A DNA stretch of 35,614 nt. Origin: Clostridium sp. AM58-1XD. Its GTDB lineage: Bacteria; Bacillota; Clostridia; Lachnospirales; Lachnospiraceae. A model generated the notes under the pieces. That model was given only the letters and a program-made list of their open reading frames with translations, did not search any database and was not told where the DNA came from. Of this stretch, positions 10,001-17,735 are shown in pieces. Position numbers and translations under genes: made by a program. The stretch spans positions 1 through 35,614 of the forward strand of contig NZ_QSDR01000039.1 of NCBI RefSeq assembly GCF_003464085.1. Reading direction: 5' to 3'. Numbering within the stretch: position 1 is the stretch's first letter; the number at the start of each line of letters is the position of its first letter.

Positions 10001-10625
10001 TTCTCTGCTCAAAAGCCTCAATCCAATGATGGCAGACCTCCTGCGGAATGCCCTGCAGATGCTCCTTTTGTGCTTTTATTGCAGGCGCGCACCATTCATA
10101 AATATTATCCATCAGCCGGTCATGTATTTCAAAAATATAGGTACGGTCCCCCTTCAGCTTTTTACCAAGAATCTCCAGCGCCCTCCCAATTGCCTGTCCG
10201 TCATCCCGTGTATCCTGCAAGGCGCGGGCGCACTCCATGGCAATCTGTTCATTTTCGAACAGAATCTTGATTTGACGTTCCTGCGACAGAAACTTAGAAA
10301 TATCCATGGCAATTTCCATTCGTACGTCCCTGCCCTCATAAGTAATCAGCTTATCCTTCAACAGATACTGATGCTGGGTGATCGGGTTCTGAGTCTGCCA
10401 TTCATAGAATTCATCCTTGTTCAGCTTGCTGTTGGTACAGAAAGAGCAAGGGGAATCGAGCCCCTGCAGCACATCATAGCATTTCCGGCCTGAGATTTCC
10501 TGCCTGCTTTTGAGGCCAAATTGCTTTAGTCCGCAAGTATTCATGTACAGAAGCTCATAGGTATCGATATCCGACATATATATAAGCTCATTCATTCCAT
10601 CCAGTTCCTCAATAAATTCAGCCAT
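7041..10625 (-). CDS. PAS-GAF-GGDEF-SnoaL-GGDEF-EAL c-di-GMP protein
   Basis: This 1194-residue soluble signalling protein has both c-di-GMP synthesis and breakdown domains. In order: a PAS-like domain with a Cys-rich loop (1-110), GAF (about 120-290), a GGDEF domain with intact RIGGDEF (GGDEF 377-381) but no RxxD inhibitory site, a SnoaL/NTF2-like domain (about 465-600), an uncertain PAS-like stretch (about 615-770), a degenerate second GGDEF (TADHF at 847-851), and EAL (about 945-1190). The EAL domain keeps EAL (975-977), the Asn of INLS, ELTE, DDFG (1097-1100), IKID, EGIE (1154-1157) and GQGY, so it should hydrolyse c-di-GMP to pGpG. The degenerate GGDEF before EAL probably has a regulatory, GTP-binding-like role. 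The start ATG follows AAGGGAAG. No membrane segment is seen. Confidence 0.93.
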   Translation of the reverse strand: MAEFIEELDGMNELIYMSDIDTYELLYMNTCGLKQFGLKSRQEISGRKCYDVLQGLDSPCSFCTNSKLNKDEFYEWQTQNPITQHQYLLKDKLITYEGRDVRMEIAMDISKFLSQERQIKILFENEQIAMECARALQDTRDDGQAIGRALEILGKKLKGDRTYIFEIHDRLMDNIYEWCAPAIKAQKEHLQGIPQEVCHHWIEAFEQRRPYIISNLEEHAEIEPAEYERLKPQGIHSLITVPLFEQNQLIGYMGIDNPPYENGSNIIEILQILAYFIQAVLIRMRTNEKLRKKTYMDELTGSRNQNAYLYEVEMLNAQIQLDKQNEENVGMGAVFVDANGLKEINDTIGHEAGDKLLIYIAQKIIQFFPAKCVYRIGGDEFVVLSNHVEENVFLQEAAKLRDSLRENEAGQRDKAAVGACWSRDAVYVEEIVNKAESEMYESKKQYYKKRRRKVRSFSETSDMLDTYTTLLFKDSDVVLEATKLLHLIVEHWNEEQLRTMLDNDFILFEEEYQKVFRGREAIAFLKKQQEGNEGQKLRDMQFFRKRIVRGVSILSCYGQLDGKNKEGKACSIPVDATLMLVQKNGRIKCLYMHSTNIGLHKEHEDYLQRNAEAAYSSMMAEFSDGKNPLVSPENALNSCSILMNAFELLLQKYSNVYFVNIIADFYITLRSENKFYTLVGSSGNFTCINVNYAEQYMDEINKIKYHNFTSRKNLLDNLEKGHRFISMTFFVDKDSDKKGREVEVDIWLGDLSGEAVCIFAFKNITENPKTVEIKETDNLTGLASYEKFRQNGQNLIDQRPGKFAVVSTDFQNFKYINEVLGYKSGDKILKNFAANLMNMQGMHTRVTADHFLTMLTYDQDSNYVIEKVRRNIEQFTMSQKVQSEDIKVVLRMGIYFVEENCTNIDTAIDYANITRQSIGQTVSNEIAVYNEAFVRQKSLQSKILARMESSLENGDFQVWIQPKIDLKTGKLCGAEALSRWMNNGTVCFYPDEFIPIFENNGFITSLDLYVLETVCKNLAQWESVGWKDMVRISINLSVMDIMRDGVVDSIKRIVNRYHVDYKLLEFELTETGYFQNFNTAAYVMKELQNLGFFTSVDDFGSGYSVMNMLVNMSANVIKIDRAFMLNSIRTKAGCTLLERMIGIVHELGYSVLCEGIETQEQLDLLRNMGCDEGQGYLFAKPMPINEYFNRYRKE

Positions 10626-10657
10626 GTCGTGCTTCCCTTCTTTGGTTTGATATTATT

Positions 10658-10830
10658 GTAAGGCTTTGCTAATTGTCCGTTCATACCCGCGGCCTTTGTG
10701 TTTTCTATAGCCTCATCAAAGGCATCTGCGGTCATCTCCAGTATAGGAACCGTCTTTGCGTCCTTTCTTAAAAGCGATCGGATGGCGCAGCCTCCTCATA
10801 CCCGTCACAATAACCATCGTCGTATAGGAC
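10658..10830 (-). pseudogene. Decayed receiver-domain (REC) fragment
   Basis: The minus strand encodes KTVPILEMTADAFDEAIENT followed by KAAGMNGQLAKPY. This matches the end of the second receiver of the neighbouring kinase (KTVPILAMTADAFAEDIQAA, then KDAGMDGHMAKPL). In another frame DGYEEA corresponds to NGYEAT. The pieces are in different frames with stops between them and no start, so this is a gene fossil. It lies downstream of the hybrid kinase stop and upstream of the GGDEF-EAL start, in the same orientation as both. It suggests a former second hybrid kinase or an internal duplication that has been deleted. The rest of 10831-10970 shows no gene, only a weak TTTACC/GGTAAA hairpin near 10929-10948. 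Confidence 0.7.
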
Positions 10831-10970
10831 ACACGGTAACCATTAGATAATTTCCTCAGTAAACACCGCCTGCAGCTTGACCCGGAACCCCTCCATCCGG
10901 ATATATCATAGGAAGATAAATTTACCCAGATACAGGTAAAATGCGCCTTTCTTATCGCTTTTATGGTCTT

Positions 10971-13429
10971 TCAGTGGTTCACGCCGGATTTTCCGGCGGT
11001 CTCTGCAGAGGGATTATTGTTTAAGTATTTTCCTATTTCCCTCCACAAGATTGATTTGTCCAAAGGTTTTGCCATATGTCCATCCATTCCGGCGTCTTTC
11101 GCAGCCTGGATATCCTCCGCAAATGCATCTGCCGTCATAGCAAGGATCGGAACGGTCTTCGCTCCGTCATGGTCCAGGATACGGATGGCTTTTGTGGCCT
11201 CATACCCGTTCATCACCGGCATCTGGACATCCATTAAAATCAAGTCGTAGAAACCGCCCGGGGATTGCCTGAACATTTCCACTCCTTCGGCTCCGTCACA
11301 GGCAGTATCCACTTCAGCACCCATATCGCCCAGGAGTTCCCTGGCTACCTCCTGATTGAATGCGTTGTCTTCTATGAGCAGGAAACGCCTGCCCGCAAAT
11401 CCGGCTCCGTTATCTGCCCCCTGCGCTTCCCAGTCCGCCTGTCCCCCAAGCACATATCGCTGCAGCCCATGAATCAGGGTGGAGACGAATATCGGCTTCT
11501 GCAAAAAGCCTGTGACGCCAGCTTTTTGGGCTTCCTTTTCAACATCGCTCCAGTCGTAGGCCGAGATAATCAGAACCGGAAGGCGGCTGCCGCACAGTTC
11601 CCGAATCCGACGGGTCGTTTCAAATCCGTCCAGATCCGGCATTTTCCAGTCAAGAAGCACCGCGTCATACATTTCCCCACTCTGCTTTGCTGTCTTTATC
11701 ATTTCCACAGTCTGGACACCGCTGTCAACCCAATCTGTTTGGATTCCCAGTTTTCCAAGCATCTCAGCCATATACTCGCACATGACAGCGTCATCGTCTG
11801 TGACAATGATTTTCAACCCGGAAAATTCCCCTTTTACAAACTGCCGCTCTTCTATCTTCAGAGGAAGTTCCACTCTGAAGCAGGTTCCCTTTCCCAATTC
11901 GCTGCTGACCTCGATTGTTCCGCCCATCATATCCACAAATCTTTTTGTGATCGCCATGCCAAGACCGGTTCCTTCCGTCTTATCCACGCGGCTGTCCCTT
12001 TCCCTGCTGAATGCCGTGAAAATATGGGACAGGTATTCCGGCTTCATACCGATTCCCGTGTCAGTTATTGTAAAGCGAAAGCGGGCTATTCCATCCAAGG
12101 CCTGCATCTCACACACCTCCATGGAAACTGTTCCGTTTACTGGGGTAAACTTATATGCGTTGGATAAAATGTTAATGAAAATCTGCCTCATACGCAGGGC
12201 ATCACTAGAAAACTGTTCATGAACCACTGACCGCAGACGAATGGAAAAATTCTGCTCCTTCTCACCGAACTGAGGCTGCATAATGGCTACCACATTCTCC
12301 AGCACCTCCGGCAAGGACATGGAATCTTCCCTGAGAACCATCTCTCCACTTTCAATTTTAGACATATCCAGCACATCGTTAATAAGCCCCAGCAGATGCT
12401 GTCCCGACAGGCCAATCTTCTTTAAACAGTCCTTTACTTTTGCTGGGTCGTCCAGATGGGCATCCGCAATATCCTTCATGCCGAGCACCGCGTTCAAAGG
12501 CGTGCGGATATCATGGCTCATCCTGGAAAGGAAATCTGATTTCGCACGGTTCGCCTCCTCTGCTGTCTTCAGGGCAGAACGCATCTGCTCCGCCTGCGCC
12601 TCTAATTTCTGCTGCATCCGACGAAGCTCCGTTTCATTGGTGATATCGATGTAAATGGCCAGGTACACCGGATCGCCTTCCTGTTGCCCGATACAGGATG
12701 CATTAATCTGCAGCCATGCATCATTGCCACACCGGTCCTTCATCTGCACAGTAAAATGAACCGGATTGCCCTTGGCAATTGCACTTTTATGTTCCTGAAA
12801 CACCTGCATGTTTCGTAATATATTTTCACGAAAAAGTGCATTATCCATGCCGTCCATACTGTCTTTCCCAAAGAAGGCAAAAAAGCGATCATTTGCCTCC
12901 AGCAGCGTAAAGTCCAGATTCCGGCTGACTCTGAATTTGGACACAAACCCCGGCAGGCTGTCGTAGGTCACCGACTGCTCCAGCCTCATATCCATCACAT
13001 CGGTAATATCCGTCATGACCGAATAGCTGACCTGGTAGCCATCCACATATTCATCCGTTAGATATGCATTCAGCCGCACCCATATATAATCATGGTGGTT
13101 TCCATTATGTTTCCGCCGCATCCGCGTAATCAGATTATAGGACTTTTCCCCTGATTCCAGTGTTTCCATTACCTTGGCGCTCAGCTGCATCCACAGCTTT
13201 TCATCATGGATGTCCAGATCGTCATTCATATAGTAACAGGCCGGTTATTATGGTACAGGGCCTCGTACTCCGCCCTGGGATATCCAATCAGTTCATAATA
13301 GTAGTCATTGCACCATACCAGGGTATAATACTCGTCCAATATATGCTTGCTGACGCTGACATGCAGCAGATTCATCAGCGTATCATATTCATAGCCTGTC
13401 CGTTTGAGCGTATCATTTAATAGTTCCAT
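10971..13429 (-). CDS. Hybrid histidine kinase, PAS-HisKA-HATPase-REC-REC (frameshifted)
   Basis: This cytoplasmic hybrid sensor kinase is about 819 residues after correction. Two PAS-like regions occupy about 25-265, then a HisKA domain with SHDIRTPLNA (His near 306) and a HATPase with N-box ILSNAYKFTP and G-boxes DTGIGM and GTGLGM. Two receiver domains follow, with phospho-Asp in VLLDWKMP and LILMDVQMP. A one-base loss near 13230-13243 splits the first PAS region: ...YHNNRP must continue as YYMNDDLDIHDE. The start is ATG 13429, seven bases after GAGGAGG, rather than the TTG at 13453. Phosphate would pass His to Asp and probably on to a separate HPt protein, which is not in the window. It resembles the kinase at 27296-30203 in core domains but has no SnoaL domain. 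Confidence 0.88.
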
Positions 13430-13534
13430 ATTTTTTTCCTCCTCAGTGACCAAACAGGGAGAGCGCCATTTTTTAATCTGCTTCCGCGCGTTAATAATAA
13501 TCCAGGGTGGTCATGGCTTTGTATCTTCTTTGTA

Positions 13535-13563
13535 ATTATACATCTTTCCTACTTTGACTACAA
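13535..13563 (-). promoter_or_regulatory. Sigma-A promoter for the hybrid kinase
   Basis: TTGTAG (13563-13558) and TATAAT (13540-13535) are 17 bases apart on the minus strand, about 105 bases before the ATG at 13429. Confidence 0.55.
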
Positions 13564-13834
13564 GTAGTTTTAGCAGGCGCTGAAAGGAAAAGCAAATTGT
13601 AATACGTCAACGGAACCAGGCGTTCAGGATATACCACTTAACACGAGTTGTCAGTTGGAGTTGTTTACCTTATATTTTCTCCATATCCGATTTTCCTTTC
13701 TAATTTTTAATTCCTCACACAAATATTAATGAGATCCAATATAATTGTAAAATAAAATCGTAGAAAATCGGGAAAATTAATTCAATTGCAGAAAAGCATT
13801 TATACCCCATTATTTTCGGAAAACAAGGTAAACA
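13564..13834. other. AT-rich intergenic stretch, nothing recognised
   Basis: Between the kinase promoter and the rpmF terminator I see no ORF with a ribosome binding site, no tRNA and no strong hairpin. The GC-richer part around 13590-13650 was checked for c-di-GMP riboswitch motifs (GCAAACC, GACGCAAAGCC) and lacks them. Confidence 0.4.
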
Positions 13835-13877
13835 AAAAACAAGGTTCCCAGCATTGAATGCCAGAAGCCTTGTTTTT
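13835..13877 (-). terminator. Bidirectional terminator after rpmF
   Basis: A 10-bp stem (AAAAACAAGG / CCTTGTTTTT) encloses an inner GCATT/AATGC helix and gives a U-tract on both strands. It lies 30 bases after the rpmF stop and also shields the kinase unit to the left. Confidence 0.85.
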
Positions 13878-13907
13878 ACTAGCTTTTTCTCATGTTTTCG
13901 AAATTTT

Positions 13908-14090
13908 TTAGTCCTCTACAGATACGATCTCGCGCTTGTTGTAAGAGCCGCAAGCTTTACATACTCTATGAGGCATCATTAAAGCGCCACACTTGCTGCA
14001 CTTTACTAAATTCGGAGCACTCATTTTCCAGTTTGCTCTGCGTTTGTCCCTTCTTGCTTTGGAAGATTTATTCTTTGGACAGATAGACAT
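13908..14090 (-). CDS. rpmF: 50S ribosomal protein L32
   Basis: This 60-residue protein of the large ribosomal subunit is the normal length. The N-terminus MSICPKNKSSKARRDKRRAN is typical of L32. It keeps the four-cysteine zinc-ribbon form, with CSKCG and CKACG about 13 residues apart. The start ATG at 14090 follows GGAGG by seven bases; a second in-frame ATG six bases upstream is less well placed. It is two bases after the yceD stop, the usual yceD-rpmF pairing, and is followed by a strong terminator. Confidence 0.97.
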   Translation of the reverse strand: MSICPKNKSSKARRDKRRANWKMSAPNLVKCSKCGALMMPHRVCKACGSYNKREIVSVED

Positions 14091-14092
14091 GG

Positions 14093-14620
14093 TCACACCT
14101 CCTTAAACTGTTTAAAAATATCCTGGATAACTGACATCCTTGGGTCCAGCGAGCCACGATCGCAGCTGCAGCTCTCAAAGTTGAGATTAGCCCCACATCT
14201 ATTGCAAATCCCCTTGCAATTTTCATTACACAGGACTTTCATAGGCAAATTCAGCAAAAGCTCATTGCGAACCAGCTGGTCTACATCCAGATAATAACCA
14301 CTTACATATGGCTGTTCATCGAGTTCCTCCGCCCGTTCCTCTTCTGTCTGGTTCATATCCAGCGAAGCCTCTATATCAAGAGAGAAATCAATCTTAACAG
14401 GCGTCAAACAGCGGCTGCACGGAATCAATAATGAAAGCTTAACCGTTCCGTTCAACTCCAGCTTTCTGTCGCCAAGATGCCTGATTGTAAGGACAACCGG
14501 CTCTTTCTCCACAATCTCATATACACCATCTGGTGCCTGAAACTGCTTCATCTCAATATCCTGGGTATAGGTTTTCTCTTTTCCCTCACGGGTAAACAGC
14601 TCTGATAAGTTAATCTGCAT
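14093..14620 (-). CDS. yceD: DUF177 family protein YceD
   Basis: The family (DUF177/YceD) is linked to large-subunit rRNA accumulation and is usually encoded directly before rpmF, as here. The protein is 175 residues. A C-terminal cysteine cluster (CNENCKGICNRCGANL, then CSC) suggests a bound metal, and CSRC occurs mid-protein. The start is placed at ATG 14620, six bases after AGGAG; the ATG at 14626 would overlap that site. A perfect sigma-A promoter lies just upstream, so yceD-rpmF can be transcribed independently of pta-ackA. Confidence 0.93.
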   Translation of the reverse strand: MQINLSELFTREGKEKTYTQDIEMKQFQAPDGVYEIVEKEPVVLTIRHLGDRKLELNGTVKLSLLIPCSRCLTPVKIDFSLDIEASLDMNQTEEERAEELDEQPYVSGYYLDVDQLVRNELLLNLPMKVLCNENCKGICNRCGANLNFESCSCDRGSLDPRMSVIQDIFKQFKEV

Positions 14621-14647
14621 ATTCATCTCCTAATACGCACTTATGCT

Positions 14648-14676
14648 ATTATACATATGTGTCCTGAATTTGTCAA
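14648..14676 (-). promoter_or_regulatory. Perfect consensus sigma-A promoter for yceD-rpmF
   Basis: TTGACA (14676-14671) and TATAAT (14653-14648) are exactly 17 bases apart on the minus strand, about 28 bases before the yceD start codon. Confidence 0.85.
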
Positions 14677-14692
14677 CAAATTTTTCATATAA

Positions 14693-15889
14693 TTAGATCT
14701 GAACCAAAGCAAGCGTCTGCCTTGCAATAGCCAGTTCTTCATTCGTCGGAACAGCTGCTACAACCACTTTGGAGTCAGGTGTGGAAATAATTCTCTCCTT
14801 ACCTCTCATATCGTTTGCTGCATCGTCAATCTTAATTCCCAGGTATCCTAAGTAGTCGCAGACTGCCTTTCTGATTTCCTTGTCGTTCTCTCCTACGCCA
14901 GCCGTAAATGCGATAATATCAACGCCGTTCATTGCTGTAATATAAGATCCAACGTATTTTGCAATACGGTATACAAAGGACTGAATTGCAACGTCCGCTC
15001 TGTGATTGCCCTCGTGCTGAGCTGCCTGAACATCGCGGAAATCGCTGGAAATGCCGGAAATTCCGAGAATACCGGACTGCTTATTCAGAATATCCATTAC
15101 AGCGTCTACGTTTCTGCCTTCTTTATGGCAGATGTACTGGATGATTGTCGGATCAATGCTTCCGCTTCGTGTTCCCATAATAGATCCCTGAAGCGGTGTC
15201 AGACCCATGGAAGTATCGATACATTTTCCTCCGATGGATGCGGATACACTGGCGCCGTTGCCAAGATGGCAGACAACCACCTTTGCAGTCTTATAATTTA
15301 ATCCTGCAAATCTGACAGCCTCTTTAGATACGTAGCTGTGGCTGATTCCGTGGAATCCGTATCTTCTGATTCCGTATTTCTCATAATATTCATATGGAAG
15401 GGCATAGATAAATGCCTTCTCGTCCATGCTCTGTCCAAACGCCGTATCGAATACAGCAACGTTAGGAATGCCCGGCATAGCTGCTTCACACGCATCGATC
15501 CCCATCATATTTGCAGGGTTGTGAAGCGGGCTTAAATCGAAGCAGTCACGGATTACTTTCTTTACTGTCGGAGTGATCAGAGTAGCGCTGCTGTAAGCCT
15601 GTCCGCCGTGAACAACACGGTGGCCCACTGCTGAAATCTCATCTACACTACCGATTACGCCGTGAACGGGATCTACTAAAGTGTCCATAACCAGCTTAAT
15701 CGCTGCCTCATGGTCAGGAAGCTCTGTTACGACTTCATACGTATCCTTCCCCTCCGGCTTATGCGTGAGCTTGGAACCATCGATACCGATTCGCTCACAG
15801 AGGCCTTTTGCCAGCACTTCTTCATTGTCCATATCAAGAAGCTGATATTTAAGGGAGGAACTTCCGCAGTTCAACACTAAAATTTTCAT
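14693..15889 (-). CDS. ackA: Acetate kinase
   Basis: This 398-residue enzyme interconverts acetyl phosphate plus ADP with acetate plus ATP, the ATP-yielding step of acetate fermentation. The N-terminal phosphate-binding motif NCGSSSLKY, the GHRVVHGG block, HLGNGASV and the GVGEN motif are all present. Length is normal for the family. ATG 15889 follows AAGGAGAA. It sits 34 bases after pta in the same orientation and is almost certainly cotranscribed with it. The gene is intact. Confidence 0.98.
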   Translation of the reverse strand: MKILVLNCGSSSLKYQLLDMDNEEVLAKGLCERIGIDGSKLTHKPEGKDTYEVVTELPDHEAAIKLVMDTLVDPVHGVIGSVDEISAVGHRVVHGGQAYSSATLITPTVKKVIRDCFDLSPLHNPANMMGIDACEAAMPGIPNVAVFDTAFGQSMDEKAFIYALPYEYYEKYGIRRYGFHGISHSYVSKEAVRFAGLNYKTAKVVVCHLGNGASVSASIGGKCIDTSMGLTPLQGSIMGTRSGSIDPTIIQYICHKEGRNVDAVMDILNKQSGILGISGISSDFRDVQAAQHEGNHRADVAIQSFVYRIAKYVGSYITAMNGVDIIAFTAGVGENDKEIRKAVCDYLGYLGIKIDDAANDMRGKERIISTPDSKVVVAAVPTNEELAIARQTLALVQI

Positions 15890-15923
15890 ACCTTTTCTCC
15901 TTATCTTAAACCACTGATTTCTT

Positions 15924-16919
15924 CTACATGTTCTGGCACTGTACTGCCGTAATTGCCACTACACCCACGATATCTTCTGCCGAGCAGCCTCTGGATAAGT
16001 CATTAACCGGCTTTGCAATACCCTGGCATAAAGGACCGTAAGCTTCTGCCTTGCCGAGTCTCTGAACCAGTTTATAGCCGATATTTCCTGCATCCAGATC
16101 TGGGAAGATCAATACGTTTGCATGTCCTGCGACCTTGCTGTCCGGTGCTTTGGAGGCGCCGATCTCCGGAACAATCGCTGCATCCAGCTGCAACTCTCCA
16201 TCCAGTGCAATATCCGGATATTCTTCCTTCGCAATCCTTGTTGCCTCTACAACCTTAGTTACATCGTCATGTTTCGCACTGCCCTTTGTGGAGTGGGAAA
16301 GCATGGCAACTTTCGGCTCCGCGCCGACCAGCATACGGAAACTTTCTGCTGAAGAAGCTGCAATTGCTGCCAGCTCTTCCGGATTCGGATTCTGGTTTAA
16401 ACCGCTGTCGCCGAATACAAATGTTCCGTTTTCACCCATATCGCAATTTGGTACTTCCATTAAAAAGAATGCAGACACCAGCTTTGTGCCCGGTTTTGTC
16501 TTAATAATCTGCAAACACGGTCTTAACGTATTCGCTGTGGAATGGCATGCGCCGGATACAAGTCCGTCTGCGTCTCCGCTCTTAATCATCAGACAGCCAT
16601 AATACGCATAGTCATTCAGAATAGTCTCTCTTGCTTTCTCCGGTGTCATTCCTTTGGACTTTCTCAATTCTACAAATAAATCAACGTATTCCTGTGTCTT
16701 TTCATAAGTATAAGGATTAATGACAGTAGCCCCTGAAATATCCAGCCCCTTACTGTTTTCTGCTACCTCTTCCGGCGTACCGATAATAACCAGATTTGCA
16801 AGTCCCTCCTTCAGAATCTGAGCTGCCGCCTCAAATGTTCTTCTATCCATAGACTCCGGAAGTACGATTGTTTTTTTCGATGCCCTTGCCTTTGCTTTAA
16901 TTGCATCAATAAATGCCAT
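15924..16919 (-). CDS. pta: Phosphate acetyltransferase
   Basis: This 331-residue enzyme converts acetyl-CoA and phosphate to acetyl phosphate and CoA, feeding AckA. It is the short PTA_PTB form, without the N-terminal regulatory domain of the long enzymes. Recognisable blocks are the N-terminal KKTIVLPESMDRRTFEAA, the SGACHSTANTLRP loop and MLSHSTKGS, then GELQLDAAIVP and NVLIFPDLDAGNIGYKL near the end. The start is set at ATG 16919, eight bases after AAAGGGG; an upstream in-frame ATG at 16949 would add ten Lys-rich residues that include the ribosome binding site. A promoter lies about 45 bases upstream. Confidence 0.97.
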   Translation of the reverse strand: MAFIDAIKAKARASKKTIVLPESMDRRTFEAAAQILKEGLANLVIIGTPEEVAENSKGLDISGATVINPYTYEKTQEYVDLFVELRKSKGMTPEKARETILNDYAYYGCLMIKSGDADGLVSGACHSTANTLRPCLQIIKTKPGTKLVSAFFLMEVPNCDMGENGTFVFGDSGLNQNPNPEELAAIAASSAESFRMLVGAEPKVAMLSHSTKGSAKHDDVTKVVEATRIAKEEYPDIALDGELQLDAAIVPEIGASKAPDSKVAGHANVLIFPDLDAGNIGYKLVQRLGKAEAYGPLCQGIAKPVNDLSRGCSAEDIVGVVAITAVQCQNM

Positions 16920-16964
16920 GATATAATCCCCTTTCTTTTTTTCGCTCATTTTACATTCATTTCT

Positions 16965-16993
16965 ATTATATAACAGGGAATTTTTGAGAACAA
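16965..16993 (-). promoter_or_regulatory. Sigma-A promoter for pta-ackA
   Basis: TTGTTC (16993-16988) and TATAAT (16970-16965) are 17 bases apart on the minus strand. A TTGACA a little further upstream is too far from this -10 box. Confidence 0.55.
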
Positions 16994-17092
16994 GCAGGTT
17001 CTGTCAATTTTCTTGCACTTCTTTCAATACAGCTCGTTAAAATAAAATCACAGGTTTTTGTCTAATAAGTTGTATTTTTACCGCTTTTTTTA

Positions 17093-17425
17093 TCAGATTT
17101 TTTCATATCTTTCCACATCTACCACGAAAATAGTGGCGCCGCCCACCTCGACAGTCATCGGCATTGTGGAATAATTCACCATCGCCGCTCCTGACATGTA
17201 GGGCATATTCACCGTAATTTTCTGGCTCTTCCCACATTCCTGCTTGATCAGGTCAATTACCTGCTGTACCTTTTCGTTCTCCGTACCGATTAACAGTGTG
17301 GTATTTCCCTTTCTCAGGAAGCCTCCTGTTGTTGATAATTTCGTAACAGAGAATTTTTCTGCTGTCAGGGCATCCATTACTTCATCTTCGTTATCCTTTC
17401 TTACAATTGCATATACTAATTTCAT
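17093..17425 (-). CDS. darA: Cyclic-di-AMP receptor (DarA/PstA, PII-like)
   Basis: This 110-residue trimeric PII-like signal protein binds c-di-AMP (CdAMP_rec family). The start MKLVYAIVRKDNEDEVMDAL and the segment FSVTKLSTTGGFLRKGNTTL are hallmarks of the family, and the end VEVGGATIFVVDVERYEKI is also typical. In Firmicutes c-di-AMP governs potassium and osmolyte balance; DarA partners are mostly unknown. The ATG follows AGGAGG. It stands alone between the pta promoter region and a cluster of hairpins, facing away from tmcAL. Confidence 0.94.
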   Translation of the reverse strand: MKLVYAIVRKDNEDEVMDALTAEKFSVTKLSTTGGFLRKGNTTLLIGTENEKVQQVIDLIKQECGKSQKITVNMPYMSGAAMVNYSTMPMTVEVGGATIFVVDVERYEKI

Positions 17426-17489
17426 AACGATACCTCCTGATTCCTCCGGAATTTATACAGCCGGATAAAGTTGATTTTATAAAAGTATG

Positions 17490-17604
17490 CCATATCCGCA
17501 GAGCAGATATGGTGCCTCCGGCGGAACTTAGCGCACGGCTTTCTGCGGCTAGCGCAGAAACCGTTCATGCGCTGGTATAATGACCGCCTGCGGTCATTAT
17601 ACCA
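17490..17604. repeat. Three consecutive hairpins between darA and tmcAL
   Basis: Hairpin 1 pairs CCATATC (17490-17496) with GATATGG (17506-17512). Hairpin 2 pairs TTTCTGCG (17540-17547) with CGCAGAAA (17553-17560), and outer arms CGG/CCG and GCGCA/TGCGC extend it to 17531-17572. Hairpin 3 is a perfect 15-bp palindrome arm pair (17573-17587 and 17590-17604). The block lies 65-180 bases upstream of darA on the minus strand and 130-245 bases upstream of tmcAL on the plus strand. It may be a structured leader of darA, a repetitive palindromic element, or a terminator cluster. I did not find a second copy in the window. Confidence 0.6.
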
Positions 17605-17678
17605 CAATTTTCCTATTCTATACCATTAATTTTTCGTAAACCTCTCTGTGGGGTCTTTCATGGGCCGGTAGGAAATGG

Positions 17679-17684
17679 TATACT
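17679..17684 (+). promoter_or_regulatory. Extended -10 promoter for tmcAL
   Basis: TGGTATACT carries the TGn extension directly before a TATACT -10 box. A -35 match 17 bases upstream (TTTCAT) is weak, as is common for extended -10 promoters. The start codon is about 50 bases downstream. Confidence 0.45.
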
Positions 17685-17735
17685 AACGGCAAAACGGTTA
17701 TCTGAATTTTTGAAATTTAAAATAAAGGGGTTCTT

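Noticed and set aside
10671..10681. Riboswitch-like GCAAAGCC motif upstream of the GGDEF-EAL gene
   Set aside because: The motif is the LAKP codons of the fossil receiver domain, not an RNA element.
11265..12167. 300-codon plus-strand open frame opposite the hybrid kinase
   Set aside because: It is antisense to the HATPase and receiver domains, with no RBS or recognisable motif.
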